From: Megaera sp965229545
GTDB lineage: Bacteria; Pseudomonadota; Alphaproteobacteria; Rickettsiales; Rickettsiaceae
Assembly (NCBI GenBank): GCA_965229545.1
Contig: OZ245887.1
Coordinates: 124,001 to 188,000, forward strand
DNA length: 64,000 bases
Direction: 5' to 3'
Shown: piece by piece, positions 28,426 through 38,215 of the stretch
Layout of the letters: every line of letters starts with the position of its first letter
How positions within the stretch are numbered: the first letter of the stretch is position 1
Notes under the pieces: model-generated
What the model was told of the DNA's origin: nothing
What the model saw: only the letters and a program-made list of their open reading frames with translations
Databases searched by the model: none
Program-made: the position numbers and the translations under genes

Positions 28426-29172
28426 TTAAAGTTTTATTTTAAATCCATCATAAAGGGGTATAATATGAGGCGGTATCTTGGTAATAATTTCATGATAATC
28501 AATATTATGACTCATGTTAGTTAAGTATATTTTTTCGGGACCGTATTTTTTACTCCATTCAAAAACTTTTTCAAGGCCTGCATGTTTAATATTAGATTTA
28601 TAATCCACACAATCTACTACCCATACTTTAGTATTATATAAATATTTCTCAGAGTTATCAGGAATAGAGGAAATATCACACGAATAAACGAACTCCTCTA
28701 CCCTGATACCAAGACTTTTAATTGCTCCATGAATTTGAGGAAATAACTGAAAAATAACATTATTAACCTTAATTTTCTGAAATTCACTAACAATATTCAT
28801 TTTAAGCATCCCACCATCAAATAAATATTTATACCTTTCAAATATTAACGGTGCGATAGATTCTAAAATAAAAATATTAAGAGGTTTTCCATGAATGTAG
28901 AAAAATACTCTTAATTCATCAATGCCGCTAAGGTGGTCAGCGTGCTCATGAGTTAAAATTGCAGCATCGAGATGATAAATGCCTGAATTAAGCAATTGTT
29001 CCTTAATATTAAAACCAAAATCTACTAGCACTCTTGTTTCATTTTGGTTAATTATTATTGAAGACCTAAGTCTTTTATTATATGGTGAATCAGATTTACA
29101 AACTAAGCAACTGCAACCTATAACAGGAACCCCTAGAGATGAGCCGCATCCTAAAATATTAACTTTTAACAT
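28426..29172 (-). CDS. Metallo-beta-lactamase-fold hydrolase (PhnP-like)
   Basis: A 248-residue cytosolic metal-dependent phosphodiesterase-like protein. It begins KVNILGCGSSLGVPVIGCSCLVC and carries the metal-binding THEHADHLSGIDELR (residues ~75-90), further ligands near YSCDISSIPDN and VVDCVDYK, and a distal His in LTNMSHNIDYHE. The GCGSSLGVP start and the CxC cluster near residue 20 are typical of the PhnP/RNase-Z-like branch. The substrate cannot be told from sequence. Its 3' end is about 150 bp upstream of rpsL on the same strand, and it diverges closely from the PAP2 gene. Confidence 0.88.
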   Translation of the reverse strand: MLKVNILGCGSSLGVPVIGCSCLVCKSDSPYNKRLRSSIIINQNETRVLVDFGFNIKEQLLNSGIYHLDAAILTHEHADHLSGIDELRVFFYIHGKPLNIFILESIAPLIFERYKYLFDGGMLKMNIVSEFQKIKVNNVIFQLFPQIHGAIKSLGIRVEEFVYSCDISSIPDNSEKYLYNTKVWVVDCVDYKSNIKHAGLEKVFEWSKKYGPEKIYLTNMSHNIDYHEIITKIPPHIIPLYDGFKIKL

Positions 29173-29186
29173 GTATTTTTACTTTA

Positions 29187-29843
29187 ATGAATAGTATGTA
29201 TAACGTTATTTATAATTTTTTTTGCTTTAACAAACAGATATTTATCTTTATTAATAAAGTTACTAACGTCGGTATAATTCCTAATATCCTTAAAATAATT
29301 TCGCAATTTTTCTTTATCGGAAATTTTGTATCATACTATCTTATAATATGCTTATATTGCTATTTCAAATTAAAAAAACTTTCGAATCCAAAAATGGCAT
29401 TTCTTCCTATTTACAACGAAATGGTAAAAGCTGGAACATGTTATGCTTTATTTGGTTTTGCTTATGCTGCTTTTAAATTTGGTATTAACCTACCAAGGCC
29501 ATTTTGTTCTCTTTCCCCTTCAGAATTTACCACTATCCTTGACGTGTCGGAAGAACGCTGCTTATCCTCATTTCCAAGTGCCCACACTGGTCTTGCTATA
29601 CTTATATCTTATTATTTATGGCCACATCTTACAAAATATCAGAAAGCAATAATGTTATCGCTAATAACCTTTGTGTCAATCTCGAGAATTACTCTAGCAA
29701 TGCATTACCCAGCCGATATAATTTACAGTATTTTTATAGTCTACCTTATAATTTTTTTCAGTAATAAACTGGTTAATTATCTGCAAAATATAATAGTGAA
29801 ACCGATAGGTCATATTATCGCTAATGAGCTGTTCGAACCTTAA
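29187..29843 (+). CDS. PAP2-superfamily membrane phosphatase
   Basis: An integral membrane phosphatase of about 218 residues with five to six membrane helices. The three PAP2 motifs are in order: KFGINLPRP (K-x6-RP, residue ~92), PSAHTG (~residue 130) and SRITLAMHYPADI (SR-x5-H-x3-D, ~residue 170). Members dephosphorylate lipid phosphates such as phosphatidate, phosphatidylglycerol phosphate or undecaprenyl diphosphate, and which of these applies is unclear. The start is uncertain. ATG 29187 lies only 14 bp from the start of the divergent hydrolase gene, leaving no room for separate promoters, but later starts would remove the first membrane helix. Confidence 0.88.
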   Translation: MNSMYNVIYNFFCFNKQIFIFINKVTNVGIIPNILKIISQFFFIGNFVSYYLIICLYCYFKLKKLSNPKMAFLPIYNEMVKAGTCYALFGFAYAAFKFGINLPRPFCSLSPSEFTTILDVSEERCLSSFPSAHTGLAILISYYLWPHLTKYQKAIMLSLITFVSISRITLAMHYPADIIYSIFIVYLIIFFSNKLVNYLQNIIVKPIGHIIANELFEP

Positions 29844-30125
29844 ACCTCTAGCTTCATAAAACTAAACTCATAAAGCTAATTAAAACTTTCAGCTTTAGCA
29901 GTTTTCCATAAATCAGCATATACACCTTGTGAAGCTAGATTCAAAAGTTCTCCCCTTTTTAGTATTGGATAGATTTCAGCAAAACTTTTGCTTACTCCTA
30001 TATCCTTATACTTTCTAACGCGTGAAGCATTAAGCCCCTCAGGGCTATTTAACCCGAGCGCTCCCACAATTTCAGCAAAATCAGACAATACACGGCGGTG
30101 AAAATTACTAACGCGTAGCGATTTA

Positions 30126-31253
30126 TTACTCTAGCCTTTAAATATTGAACATTATATAGTAGCATAAGCTATTTCTTTCTTTTTAAAATAATTTTGAATT
30201 TTTATACCATTAAACTGAATTTGTGTTAAATAGGACCGTACATTAATTGTTAAATCTTTTACTGATTTTAGTACTCGAAAATTATTGGAGTTAGCTTTGA
30301 CATCTTGGTTTACAAGTTCTTGTGGATTCATATCAGGACAATATGATGGTAAATAAAACAATTCTAGCTTGTCCTTATGTCTTTCTACATAAGCTTTTAC
30401 CTTTTTACTGTGATGCACTCTATGATTATCTAATATCAAAAATATTTTCTGCTTAATTTGTCTGATCAGTCTACCTAAAAATTCAATACACTTTTTGCTG
30501 GTAAAATTATCTTCAAATACCATCCAGTTCATAAACCCTTGCGGACTAATAGCAGCTAGCATATTACATTTAAATCTTGAGCCACTTCTCTTGATTGCTG
30601 GGGTCTTGCCTTTAAGACCATATGTTTTACCTCGATTATCTGTTGATTGTATCCCCATTTCATCTCCCCAATAAATTCTAGCACTTTCTTTCATTGCACG
30701 AGACTTGATTTCTGGATATGTGACTGTTAACCATTCTTTTATCTTCTCTGGATTACGTTGATAGGCTGATTTAATTGGTTTTTGAGACGTAAAACCCAAT
30801 CTATTCATAATTTTTCTTATAGAACGCCTGTTATACTGATAAAGGTAATTGGATGCTATATATTCTTGTACCACTTTACTATTCCATAACGTATAATCCA
30901 TTCCCAATTCATCAGGTGTATGTGATAAAATTTTAGATTTTAATTCCTCTTCTTGATTTTTACTGATTTTAGATCCTGTTCCTACCTTTACTCCTCGCTT
31001 CTTATAGCGAAAGCTTTCTTCCTTATAAATTTTGTACTCTTTAAGATATTTCCATATAGAACTCCTAGCAAACCCAAAGGTAATAGATGCTTGTTTCTTA
31101 CTTATTCCATGTATAACTATTGCTTCCACTGCTTTCTTAATATCTTGAGATCGCTTGGTGATAATTTTTTATTAGACATTTTGTTATTACTCTTGATACA
31201 ATATCATTATATCATTTCTCTAATGTTAGTTCAATATTTAAAGGCCGGAGTAA
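30126..31253 (-). mobile_element. IS630-family element (1128 bp) inside the glutamate-synthase-like gene
   Basis: Same element as at 5151, in reverse, with TA on both sides (30124-30125, 31254-31255). It is four bases shorter because one TTTC is missing near 31132, inside the transposase N-terminus. Confidence 0.92.
30152..31129 (-). pseudogene. IS630 transposase with a 4-bp deletion
   Basis: The frame is open for 325 residues from MEAIVIHGISKKQASITFGF to EIAYATI, but the first 18 residues of the family protein (MSNKKLSPSDLKILRKKA) are out of frame because of a 4-bp deletion just upstream. A shortened protein could start inside and would keep the helix-turn-helix and all catalytic residues. 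It belongs to the sub-type with Ala at residue 39 (GFARSS), shared with the copy at 37084. Confidence 0.85.
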
Positions 31254-32055
31254 TATCTGGTACGTCTAGCGATTTCCATCTATGTTTATTTTGTGTTGCA
31301 ATACCGGTTGGGCACTTATCGGTGTTACACTGAAGAGATTGTATACAACCAAGGGCAAACATCGTGGCTCTTGCAGAATTATACGTATCAGCTCCAAGAG
31401 CGATTTTCGTTAGCATATCATAGCCGGTTGCTACTTTACCGCTGGCAATTAGACGCATCTTATTCTCGTAAGCCGGCACCCACTAAAACATTGTGAACAA
31501 AACTTATGGCCTCATTAATAGGAGTACCGACCTTATCAGTAAAAATCAAAGGTGCTGCACCAGTGCCTCCTTCTGCTCCATTAACTGTGATAAAATCAGG
31601 GGTTATGCCCGTAGCAATCATTGCCTTACACAGTGCCATAAATTCGCCTCTATGACCTATACATAACTTTATGCCGACTGGTTTTCTTCCGCATAAATCT
31701 TTAAGCTTAGCAAGAAATTCAAGCAATCCTATAGGAGTCGAAAATTCTGGATGCATAGGGGGTGATATTGCATCAACACCTGGTTCAAGCATTCTAATCC
31801 TAGCAATTTCTTCAGTAACTTTTACTCCAGGTAGAATTCCCCCATGAGCAGGTTTTGCACCCTGAGATAATTTTAACTCAATCATCTTGACTATATCATT
31901 ATTAGAATTTTCTGCAAAAGCTTCAGGGTTGAACGTGCCGCTTTTATAACGGCAACCGAAATAACCGGTACCGAGCTGCCAAATAATGTCACCCCCATTC
32001 TCCAGGTGATAAGGGCTAATTACTCCTTCTCCGGTATTATAATGGTATGGACCTA

Positions 32056-33190
32056 CCCTGGTATACAGAATCTATAACAAATGTTATTGTTCTAGGATAG
32101 GAAATAAATCCTAAACAACAATAGAGAGGTCCATATGACAAATGTTATACAATAGGTATTGATATAGCAAAAAGAATTTTTCAGTTTCATGGTGTAGATA
32201 AAAATGGCAAGGCTGTATTAAAGAAAAAACTAATGAGGGATCAGGTATTAACTTTTATAGCTAATTTACCTAAATGTTTAGTAGGTATGGAAGCTTGTGG
32301 AGGTGCTAATTATTGGGCTAGAGAAATTAGCAAACTAGGGCACGAGGTAAAATTAATGGCGCCACAATTTGTAAAGCCATATGTAAAAACTAATAAAAAC
32401 GACCAAGCTGATGCAGAAGCAATATGTGAAGCCGTATCAAGGCCAAACATGAGATTTGTTCCGATTAAAAGTATAAGAACAACAGGATATCTTATCAATT
32501 CATAGAGTGAGGGCTAGATTAGTAAAAAATCGTACTGCTCTTGCTAACGAGATCCGATGGCTATTACATGAATTTGGAATGATTATTCCATAAGGTATAA
32601 ATAAAATTACATCAAAGTTAACAGAGGTTCTAGACAGCGGGAAATTAAGTCCAATAAGTCAATAAACTTTCAGTGATTTAAAAGAGGAATTTATCGAGAA
32701 TGATAAGAAAATAAAATGCTTAGAAAGTAGACTAAAAATAATGGCTAGTGAATTAGATAAGTATCAACAAATAATTGCTATACCTGGTATAGGTTTAATT
32801 ACATCTACTGCTTTGATAGCATCTATTGGTAATGGAAGTTATTTTGAGAATGGTAGACAACTATCTGCAAGGCTTGGGTTAGTGCCAAGACAAGCTTCTA
32901 GCGGCGGCAAAGAGAAACTACTTGGAATCAGTAAAAGAGGCGATATATATTTGTAAACTTTATTAATTCAAGGAGCAAGAGCAGTACTTAATACAAAACT
33001 AAGATTTACTACTGAATCACAGAAAGCTAAAAAAGATTATAGCAAATTTACACAATGGATGTTTAATTTACATGACAGGGGTGGCATAACAAAACAGTTG
33101 TGGCTGTAGCTAATAAATTAGCCAGAGTTGTATTTGCAGTGCTAAGCTCAGGTAACGATTATGTAGAGAATAAAGTTTGTAGTTAGGGTT
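32056..33190 (+). mobile_element. IS110-family element, decayed
   Basis: Boundaries are approximate because IS110 elements lack clear terminal repeats. Before the gene, an imperfect hairpin (ATTGTT and TAGGAT pairing with ATCCTA and AACAA, 32086-32122) ends just before AGAGAGGTCCATATG. The element separates the glutamate-synthase-like pseudogene from an IS256-B copy. Confidence 0.65.
32135..33186 (+). pseudogene. IS110-family (DEDD) transposase, decayed
   Basis: A DEDD transposase, about 345 residues when whole. Pieces: GIDIAKRIFQFHG (first Asp), GMEACGGANYWAREI (Glu), KTNKNDQADAEAICEA (two Asp), then HRVRARLVKNRTALANEIRWLL, the helix-hairpin-helix of the C-terminal transposase_20 domain (IIAIPGIGLITSTALIASIG), LVPRQASSGGKEKLLGISKRG, LIQGARAVLN and a C-terminal KLARVVFAVL. 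The frame is broken after the start, after residue ~90 (near 32480), by TAA codons near 32590 and 32660, by TAA at 32954-32956 and near 33090. Far older decay than the IS630 copies. Confidence 0.88.
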
Positions 33191-33279
33191 AAGTGACATG
33201 TGTTACTTAGTCAAGTGGCTACTATAATTTCAGGAATATGCGAGAGGTGATAAACATTGATGGCAAAATAAGACAAATC

Positions 33280-34649
33280 GAGTCAATCATTTATTTTGTG
33301 TAAGTTGTTGTATTTTTTAATTCCAGTAAATCATGCCTAAAATCCCCGCATAAAATTTCAAATTGATTCAATGCCAAAGACCAATTTTTATCGGCATGGT
33401 CCATTTTTTGGCAGCATTTTTTAGAGCCAAAAATACGATTTTTAAAATAGACTTATCATCTGGAAAAACCCCTTTATTGTTGATGATTTTTCTGATTTGA
33501 CGATTTATCGATTCTATCGCATTGGTAGTATAAATTACCCGCCTAATCTCATCAGGAAAAGCAAAAAGAGGAATAATCCCGCTCCAATTCCTTTGCCAAA
33601 TATCAGAGATCACAGGATATTTATTATCCCATTTAGCAGCAAACGATTTTAGCTCCAGATATCCTATTTCCTCGCTGTTTGCAGTGTAAATCCTTTTAAG
33701 ATCCGCTGTGACCGCTTTTAAATCCTTATAAGAAACATATTTTACAGAATTCCTCGCCATATGTACTATACAGAGTTGTACAATCGTATTAGGATAAATG
33801 CTATTTATGGCTTCAGGAAAGCCTTTTAATCCATCAACGCATGATACATATATCTGTTTTATCCCTCTGTTCTTTAGCTCAGTTACAACCTGCATCCAAA
33901 ACTTGGAACCTTCATTTTTACCGACCCAGATCCCCGGTAATTCCTTTTTCCCTTCCATGTTAACACCTATTGCAAGATATACCGCTTTGTTAATTACTGT
34001 ATGATTATCCCTTGCTTTAACGTGTATGCAATCCAAATATAATATTGGATATACATCGTCTAGGGACCTGTTTTGCCATGTAGTAACTTCTTCTATTACT
34101 CCGTCAGTGACAGTTGATATAAGGTCCTTGGAAATATTGGTCTGGTATATCTCCTCTAAATGGCCCTGTATCTCACTGACAGTCATCCCTCTTGCATATA
34201 GTGAAATCACTTTATCATCAAAACCACTAAATCTCCTAACTCCTTCAGGAATCAATTGAGGTTCAAATTCTCCTTCCCTGTCCCCTTGAAACATCTACGG
34301 TAATCTGATGACCGTCGTCATCTATAATCGTTTTTTCATAACTGCCGTTGCGACGATTATTATCGCTCTTGATTATCTTACTATGTTTAGAATAACCTAG
34401 ATCGTGTTCTAATTCACTTTCAAGAATTCTCTCTACTATTTGCTTTTTAAGTTTATTAAATAATCCACCCGCGACCAAATAATTCAGATGGATCTGCTTT
34501 TGATAGTAATTCTTCGACTAATTTAGTATTTATATCTACTTCTTTTTCTGCTAATTTTTTAGCCATTTTTTCCTCTGTATTTAAGTTGCTTTTTTATAGT
34601 ATCTTCTACTATATCCTTTTGCAACTTACACAAACTATATGACAGACTC
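33280..34649 (-). mobile_element. IS256-B element, full length (1370 bp)
   Basis: The right terminus GAGTCAATCATTTATTTTGTG is at 33280 and the left terminus GACAGACTC ends at 34649. The two ends are imperfect inverted repeats starting GAGTC. I see no target duplication in the 8-9 bp outside. It lies between an IS110 remnant and an IS481-like gene, which it truncates. Confidence 0.92.
33291..34566 (-). pseudogene. IS256-B transposase, frameshifted
   Basis: The same layout as the other copies: MAKKLAEKEVDINTK, +1 shift, GLFNKLKKQIVER..., +1 shift, then a long open stretch (34294-33368) with all three catalytic residues (YLDCIHV, SCVDGLKG, TTNAIESINRQ). One further deletion in an A run near 33391 changes the last ~28 residues (PIKIGLWH instead of PIKNWSLALNQ). 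A Pro for Leu change (KKELPGIW) is unique to this copy. Confidence 0.9.
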
Positions 34650-35111
34650 ACTTTGGCTTCCAAAGCCCTGAGACGTTTTTTAAAGTTCTCTAAATCGTTA
34701 CGTAACCAGATAGACCTTACGCCACCTCCAGAGAGGATAATACCCCGTTTCCGTAGCTCATTTGCAGCTCTTTCATGCCCGTAAGCCGGAAAGTCCACAG
34801 CCATATTAATTACAGCATCTTCCACATTAGCAGGTACACGATTCTTCAGGCAAGGTTTTTTACGATTCATCTCAAACAGGGCTTCTTCTCCACCTTGGTC
34901 GTAGAGTTCTTTGTAACGATAAAATGTATCTCTACTATAGCCCATGACTTTGCACGCTTGGGATACATTCCCTAAATGTTCTGCAAGTTGTAATAAACCA
35001 ACTCTTGGCTTTATGATTTTTTCTTGATATATTGTCATCTGACAGTCTCCTTTTTTGAGGTTGTCAAAATTATTGCCGGGTACGATGCTATCTAATATTT
35101 TCGTACCCAAC
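34650..35111 (-). pseudogene. IS481-like transposase, N-terminal fragment
   Basis: From ATG 35038 (AAAAGGAGACTGTCAG gives a good ribosome binding site) the frame encodes 129 residues: a helix-turn-helix of the IS481/IS3 type (LLQLAEHLGNVSQACKVMGYSRDTFYRYKELY), the family linker GGEEALFEMNRKKP, and a second HTH segment (AYGHERAANELRKRGIILSGGGVRSIW). The catalytic core is missing because IS256-B begins at 34649. Outside the start, TGTTGGGTACG (35111) with an internal inverted copy CGTACCC looks like the element's left terminus. The true element probably began at 35111. Confidence 0.8.
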
Positions 35112-35165
35112 AATCCTTAACTGTCAGATCAAGTCTTTACTTTTACATATATAAAAGTGCAAAAT

Positions 35166-35528
35166 TTAACAAAATTTATTTAATTCAGGAATTGCTTTTT
35201 CTAATTCATCCTTTAGCCTGTGGTAAAGTTCCTCTAAACCTTCCCAATTTTGGTTGTTAGTATCGATTATTTCCTGGGATAATTCCTCGATCTGTTTTGC
35301 TACCTCAGAGACTCTATCGATACCTAGTTGCTTAGCAGAAGATTTTATTGTATGACAACAAGAGGAAATAATGCGAATATTCTTTTCTTTAAGATCTTTT
35401 GCAATTTCTGATAAATACATTTCTGTATCTTCTAAGAAATATTTTATTATTACTGAGAAGCGATCTTCCAATAAATCCCTAGCAGTTTCTAGAGCTTGTA
35501 TATTGATTATTTCTGATTCCTGAGCCAT
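35166..35528 (-). CDS. Histidine phosphotransfer (Hpt) protein
   Basis: A 120-residue four-helix Hpt protein that passes phosphate between response-regulator receivers in multistep phosphorelays. The phosphorylated His is in CHTIKSSAKQLG (residue ~59). The following VSEVAKQIEELSQE and the helical C-terminus fit the fold. It is the third gene of a minus-strand run: hybrid kinase, idi, Hpt, spaced 13 and 10 bp. Its natural donor would be the kinase upstream, which is now a pseudogene, so this Hpt is either an orphan serving another kinase or on its way out. Confidence 0.88.
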   Translation of the reverse strand: MAQESEIINIQALETARDLLEDRFSVIIKYFLEDTEMYLSEIAKDLKEKNIRIISSCCHTIKSSAKQLGIDRVSEVAKQIEELSQEIIDTNNQNWEGLEELYHRLKDELEKAIPELNKFC

Positions 35529-35538
35529 TTTTTACTCT

Positions 35539-36063
35539 TTATTTTTTAGCAAAATTAATAACCATTTCTAATCCTTCCTTAACCCAAACTGTAAATAGGG
35601 AAGGGTAATGATTCATTTCTGATAATGTTTGGTCTAAATCGTGCCATTGTAAGGTTTCTACTTCCTCAGGATTAGGAATGATGGTCTCTCCTTCCCAATA
35701 TCCTATGAAGATATGATCTATTTCGTGCTCGGTTAAATTATTTTCTACATCTGCCTTATAAGTAAAAACTCCTATTTCTTTTAAGGGTAAGCTTAAACCT
35801 ATTTCCTCTTTTAAACGACGGGTAGCAGCTTCCATTAGTGGTTCAGAAGGCCTTGGGTGTCCACAGCAGCTATTTGTCCACAAACCGCCGCTGTGGTATT
35901 TTGTAAGAGCACGTTTTTGCATCAATAATTCTAAGTCTGGGTTTCTACGTAAGACAAAAATGGAAAAAGCCCTGTGTAAAAACCCTAGTTGGTGGGCTTT
36001 TAACTTTTCTTCTGTACCAATTATATTATCGTTTTTATCGACTAAAATTACCTGTTCACTCAT
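35539..36063 (-). CDS. idi: Isopentenyl-diphosphate delta-isomerase, type I
   Basis: This Nudix-fold enzyme interconverts isopentenyl and dimethylallyl diphosphate, the C5 units for quinone tails, undecaprenyl phosphate and tRNA modification. 174 residues, full length. The catalytic Cys is in TNSCCGHPRP (~residue 64), the metal-binding Glu and His in RRLKEEIGL and TEHEIDHIF, and the substrate loop in QKRALTKYHSGGLW. It lies between a kinase pseudogene and an Hpt gene, an unexpected place for a metabolic gene. Many Rickettsia carry the unrelated type II enzyme, so a type I gene here may have been acquired by transfer. Confidence 0.93.
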   Translation of the reverse strand: MSEQVILVDKNDNIIGTEEKLKAHQLGFLHRAFSIFVLRRNPDLELLMQKRALTKYHSGGLWTNSCCGHPRPSEPLMEAATRRLKEEIGLSLPLKEIGVFTYKADVENNLTEHEIDHIFIGYWEGETIIPNPEEVETLQWHDLDQTLSEMNHYPSLFTVWVKEGLEMVINFAKK

Positions 36064-37083
36064 CTATTAATTCCATTTAAGTAGAAGTTTTTTTGTATTT
36101 TAACCATTTCGATACTATTTTGGCAAAATCTTTTTGACTTACCGGTTTTGATAAGTAATCGTCCATACCAGCTGCAATACATTTTTCTTTATCTCCTCGG
36201 AGCGAATTAGCTGTTAAAGCGATGATCGGAATATGTTTTTGGTTATTTATATTTTCAAATTCTATTATTTTAGCTGTTGCTTCAAAACCATCCATAACAG
36301 GCATCTGACAATCCATAAAAATTAAATCAAAATTTCTATCGGTTTTTAAAACTTCACAAGATTGTTTCCCGCTTTGCGCCACTATAACTTCACATCCTAA
36401 TTTCTCAAGCATCTCTTTCCCAATTTCAGCGTTAATCCGGTTATCTTCTACCATTAAAATTCTTATATTCCCGGTAATATCAGAATCTAGGGATATTTTT
36501 TGTTTAGAGCGGATATGGTCAATCTTAATATTGTCATTAGCAATATCGAGCAGCATATTAAAAGAAAAAGTAGTACCAATATTGATTTCACTTTCTACAC
36601 TAATTTCACCGCCAATGAGTGTTACGAGTTTTTGGCAAATGGCAAGGCCAAGGCCGGTACCGCCAAATTTTCTGGTAGTTGAGCTGTCTGCCTGAACAAA
36701 TTTGTTAAAAATTATTTTTAACTGGTCTTTTATCATGCCTATACCTGTATCCTTGACGGAAACAACAATCAAGGCTTTTCCTGCGGGGGTTTTATATAGA
36801 GGCTGGTTTGTTAACTGTTATAGTTATTCCCCCGCTTTGAGTGAATTTTATGGCATTCCCAACTAAATTGTGAAGTATTTGCCCTATTCTCATTGCATCT
36901 CCAATTAGATGCTCATGAACATCTTTTCCGAAATTTATATACAATTTTAAACCTTTTTGCTCGGCTTTGGGTGATAACAGATCTACTACTTCCTGCACTG
37001 CTTTTTTCAAGTTAAAAGGCAATTTCTCGAGTTCCATTTGACCCGCTTCTATTTTTGAAAAATCCAGTATATCATTTAAAATA

Positions 37084-38215
37084 TTACTCTGGCCTTTAAA
37101 TATTGAACATTATATAGTAGCATAAGCTATTTCTTTCTTTTTTAAATAATTTTGAATTTTTATACCATTAAACTGAATTTGTGTTAAATAGGACCGTACA
37201 TTAATTGTTAAATCTTTTACTGATTTTAGTACTCGAAAATTATTGGAGTTAGCTTTGACATCTTGGTTTACAAGTTCTTGTGGATTCATATCAGGACAAT
37301 ATGATGGTAAATAAAACAATTCTAGCTTGTCCTTATGTCTTTCTACATAAGCTTTTACCTTTTTACTGTGATGCACTCTATGATTATCTAATATCAAAAA
37401 TATTTTCTGCTTAATTTGTCTGATCAGTCTACCTAAAAATTCAATACACTTTTTGCTGGTAAAATTATCTTCAAATACCATCCAGTTCATAAACCCTTGC
37501 GGACTAATAGCAGCTAGCATATTACATTTAAATCTTGAGCCACTTCTCTTGATTGCTGGGGTCTTGCCTTTAAGACCATATGTTTTACCTCGATTATCTG
37601 TTGATTGTATCCCCATTTCATCTCCCCAATAAATTCTAGCACTTTCTTTCATTGCACGAGACTTGATTTCTGGATATGTGACTGTTAACCATTCTTTTAT
37701 CTTCTCTGGATTACGTTGATAGGCTGATTTAATTGGTTTTTGAGACGTAAAACCCAATCTATTCATAATTTTTCTTATAGAACGCCTGTTATACTGATAA
37801 AGGTAATTGGATTCTATATATTCTTGTACCACTTTACTATTCCATAACGTATAATCCATTCCCAATTCATCAGGTGTATGTGATAAAATTTTAGATTTTA
37901 ATTCCTCTTCTTGATTTTTACTGATTTTAGATCCTGTTCCTACCTTTACTCCTCGCTTCTTATAGCGAAAGCTTTCTTCCTTATAAATTTTGTACTCTTT
38001 AAGATATTTCCATATAGAACTCCTAGCAAACCCAAAGGTAATAGATGCTTGTTTCTTACTTATTCCATGTATAACTATTGCTTCCACTGCTTTCTTTCTT
38101 AATATCTTGAGATCGCTTGGTGATAATTTTTTATTAGACATTTTGTTATTACTCTTGATACAATATCATTATATCATTTCTCTAATGTTACTTCAATATT
38201 TAAAGGCCGGAGTAA
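37084..38215 (-). mobile_element. IS630-family element (1132 bp) inside the hybrid kinase
   Basis: Terminal repeats TTACTCTGGCC and GGCCGGAGTAA with TA on each side (37082-37083, 38216-38217). It interrupts the kinase between HisKA and the HATPase domain. Confidence 0.93.
37110..38141 (-). CDS. IS630-family transposase, intact (343 aa)
   Basis: A full-length, uninterrupted copy with the helix-turn-helix (KQASITFGFARSSIWKYL) and the catalytic Asp, Asp and Glu regions (IYWGDEMG, LILDNHRVH, CPDMNPQE). Ala at residue 39 and Leu in the C-terminal NYLKKKE distinguish it from the copies at 5225 and 52190. It is potentially active. Confidence 0.95.
   Translation of the reverse strand: MSNKKLSPSDLKILRKKAVEAIVIHGISKKQASITFGFARSSIWKYLKEYKIYKEESFRYKKRGVKVGTGSKISKNQEEELKSKILSHTPDELGMDYTLWNSKVVQEYIESNYLYQYNRRSIRKIMNRLGFTSQKPIKSAYQRNPEKIKEWLTVTYPEIKSRAMKESARIYWGDEMGIQSTDNRGKTYGLKGKTPAIKRSGSRFKCNMLAAISPQGFMNWMVFEDNFTSKKCIEFLGRLIRQIKQKIFLILDNHRVHHSKKVKAYVERHKDKLELFYLPSYCPDMNPQELVNQDVKANSNNFRVLKSVKDLTINVRSYLTQIQFNGIKIQNYLKKKEIAYATI

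Larger units (their letters stand above)
29876..32055 (-). pseudogene. FMN-binding glutamate-synthase-like protein, broken
   Basis: Pieces of one glutamate synthase central/FMN-domain protein run along the minus strand. YHYNTGEGVISPYHLENGGD and LGTGYFGCRYKSG (32050-31930) are followed by KLSQGAKPAHGGILPG and TVNGAEGGTGAAPL. A frameshift near 31460-31479 comes before LIASGKVATGYDMLTKIALGAD and CPTGIATQN, then an IS630 insertion (30126-31253), and the tail SDFAEIVGALGLNSPEGL ends at 29876. Removing the IS and one TA rejoins the frame exactly (KSLDVPD to KSLRVSNF). The N-terminal half is missing at the IS110 boundary near 32055. It is not functional. The intact family member is thought to make glutamate or act as an FMN oxidoreductase. 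Confidence 0.85.
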
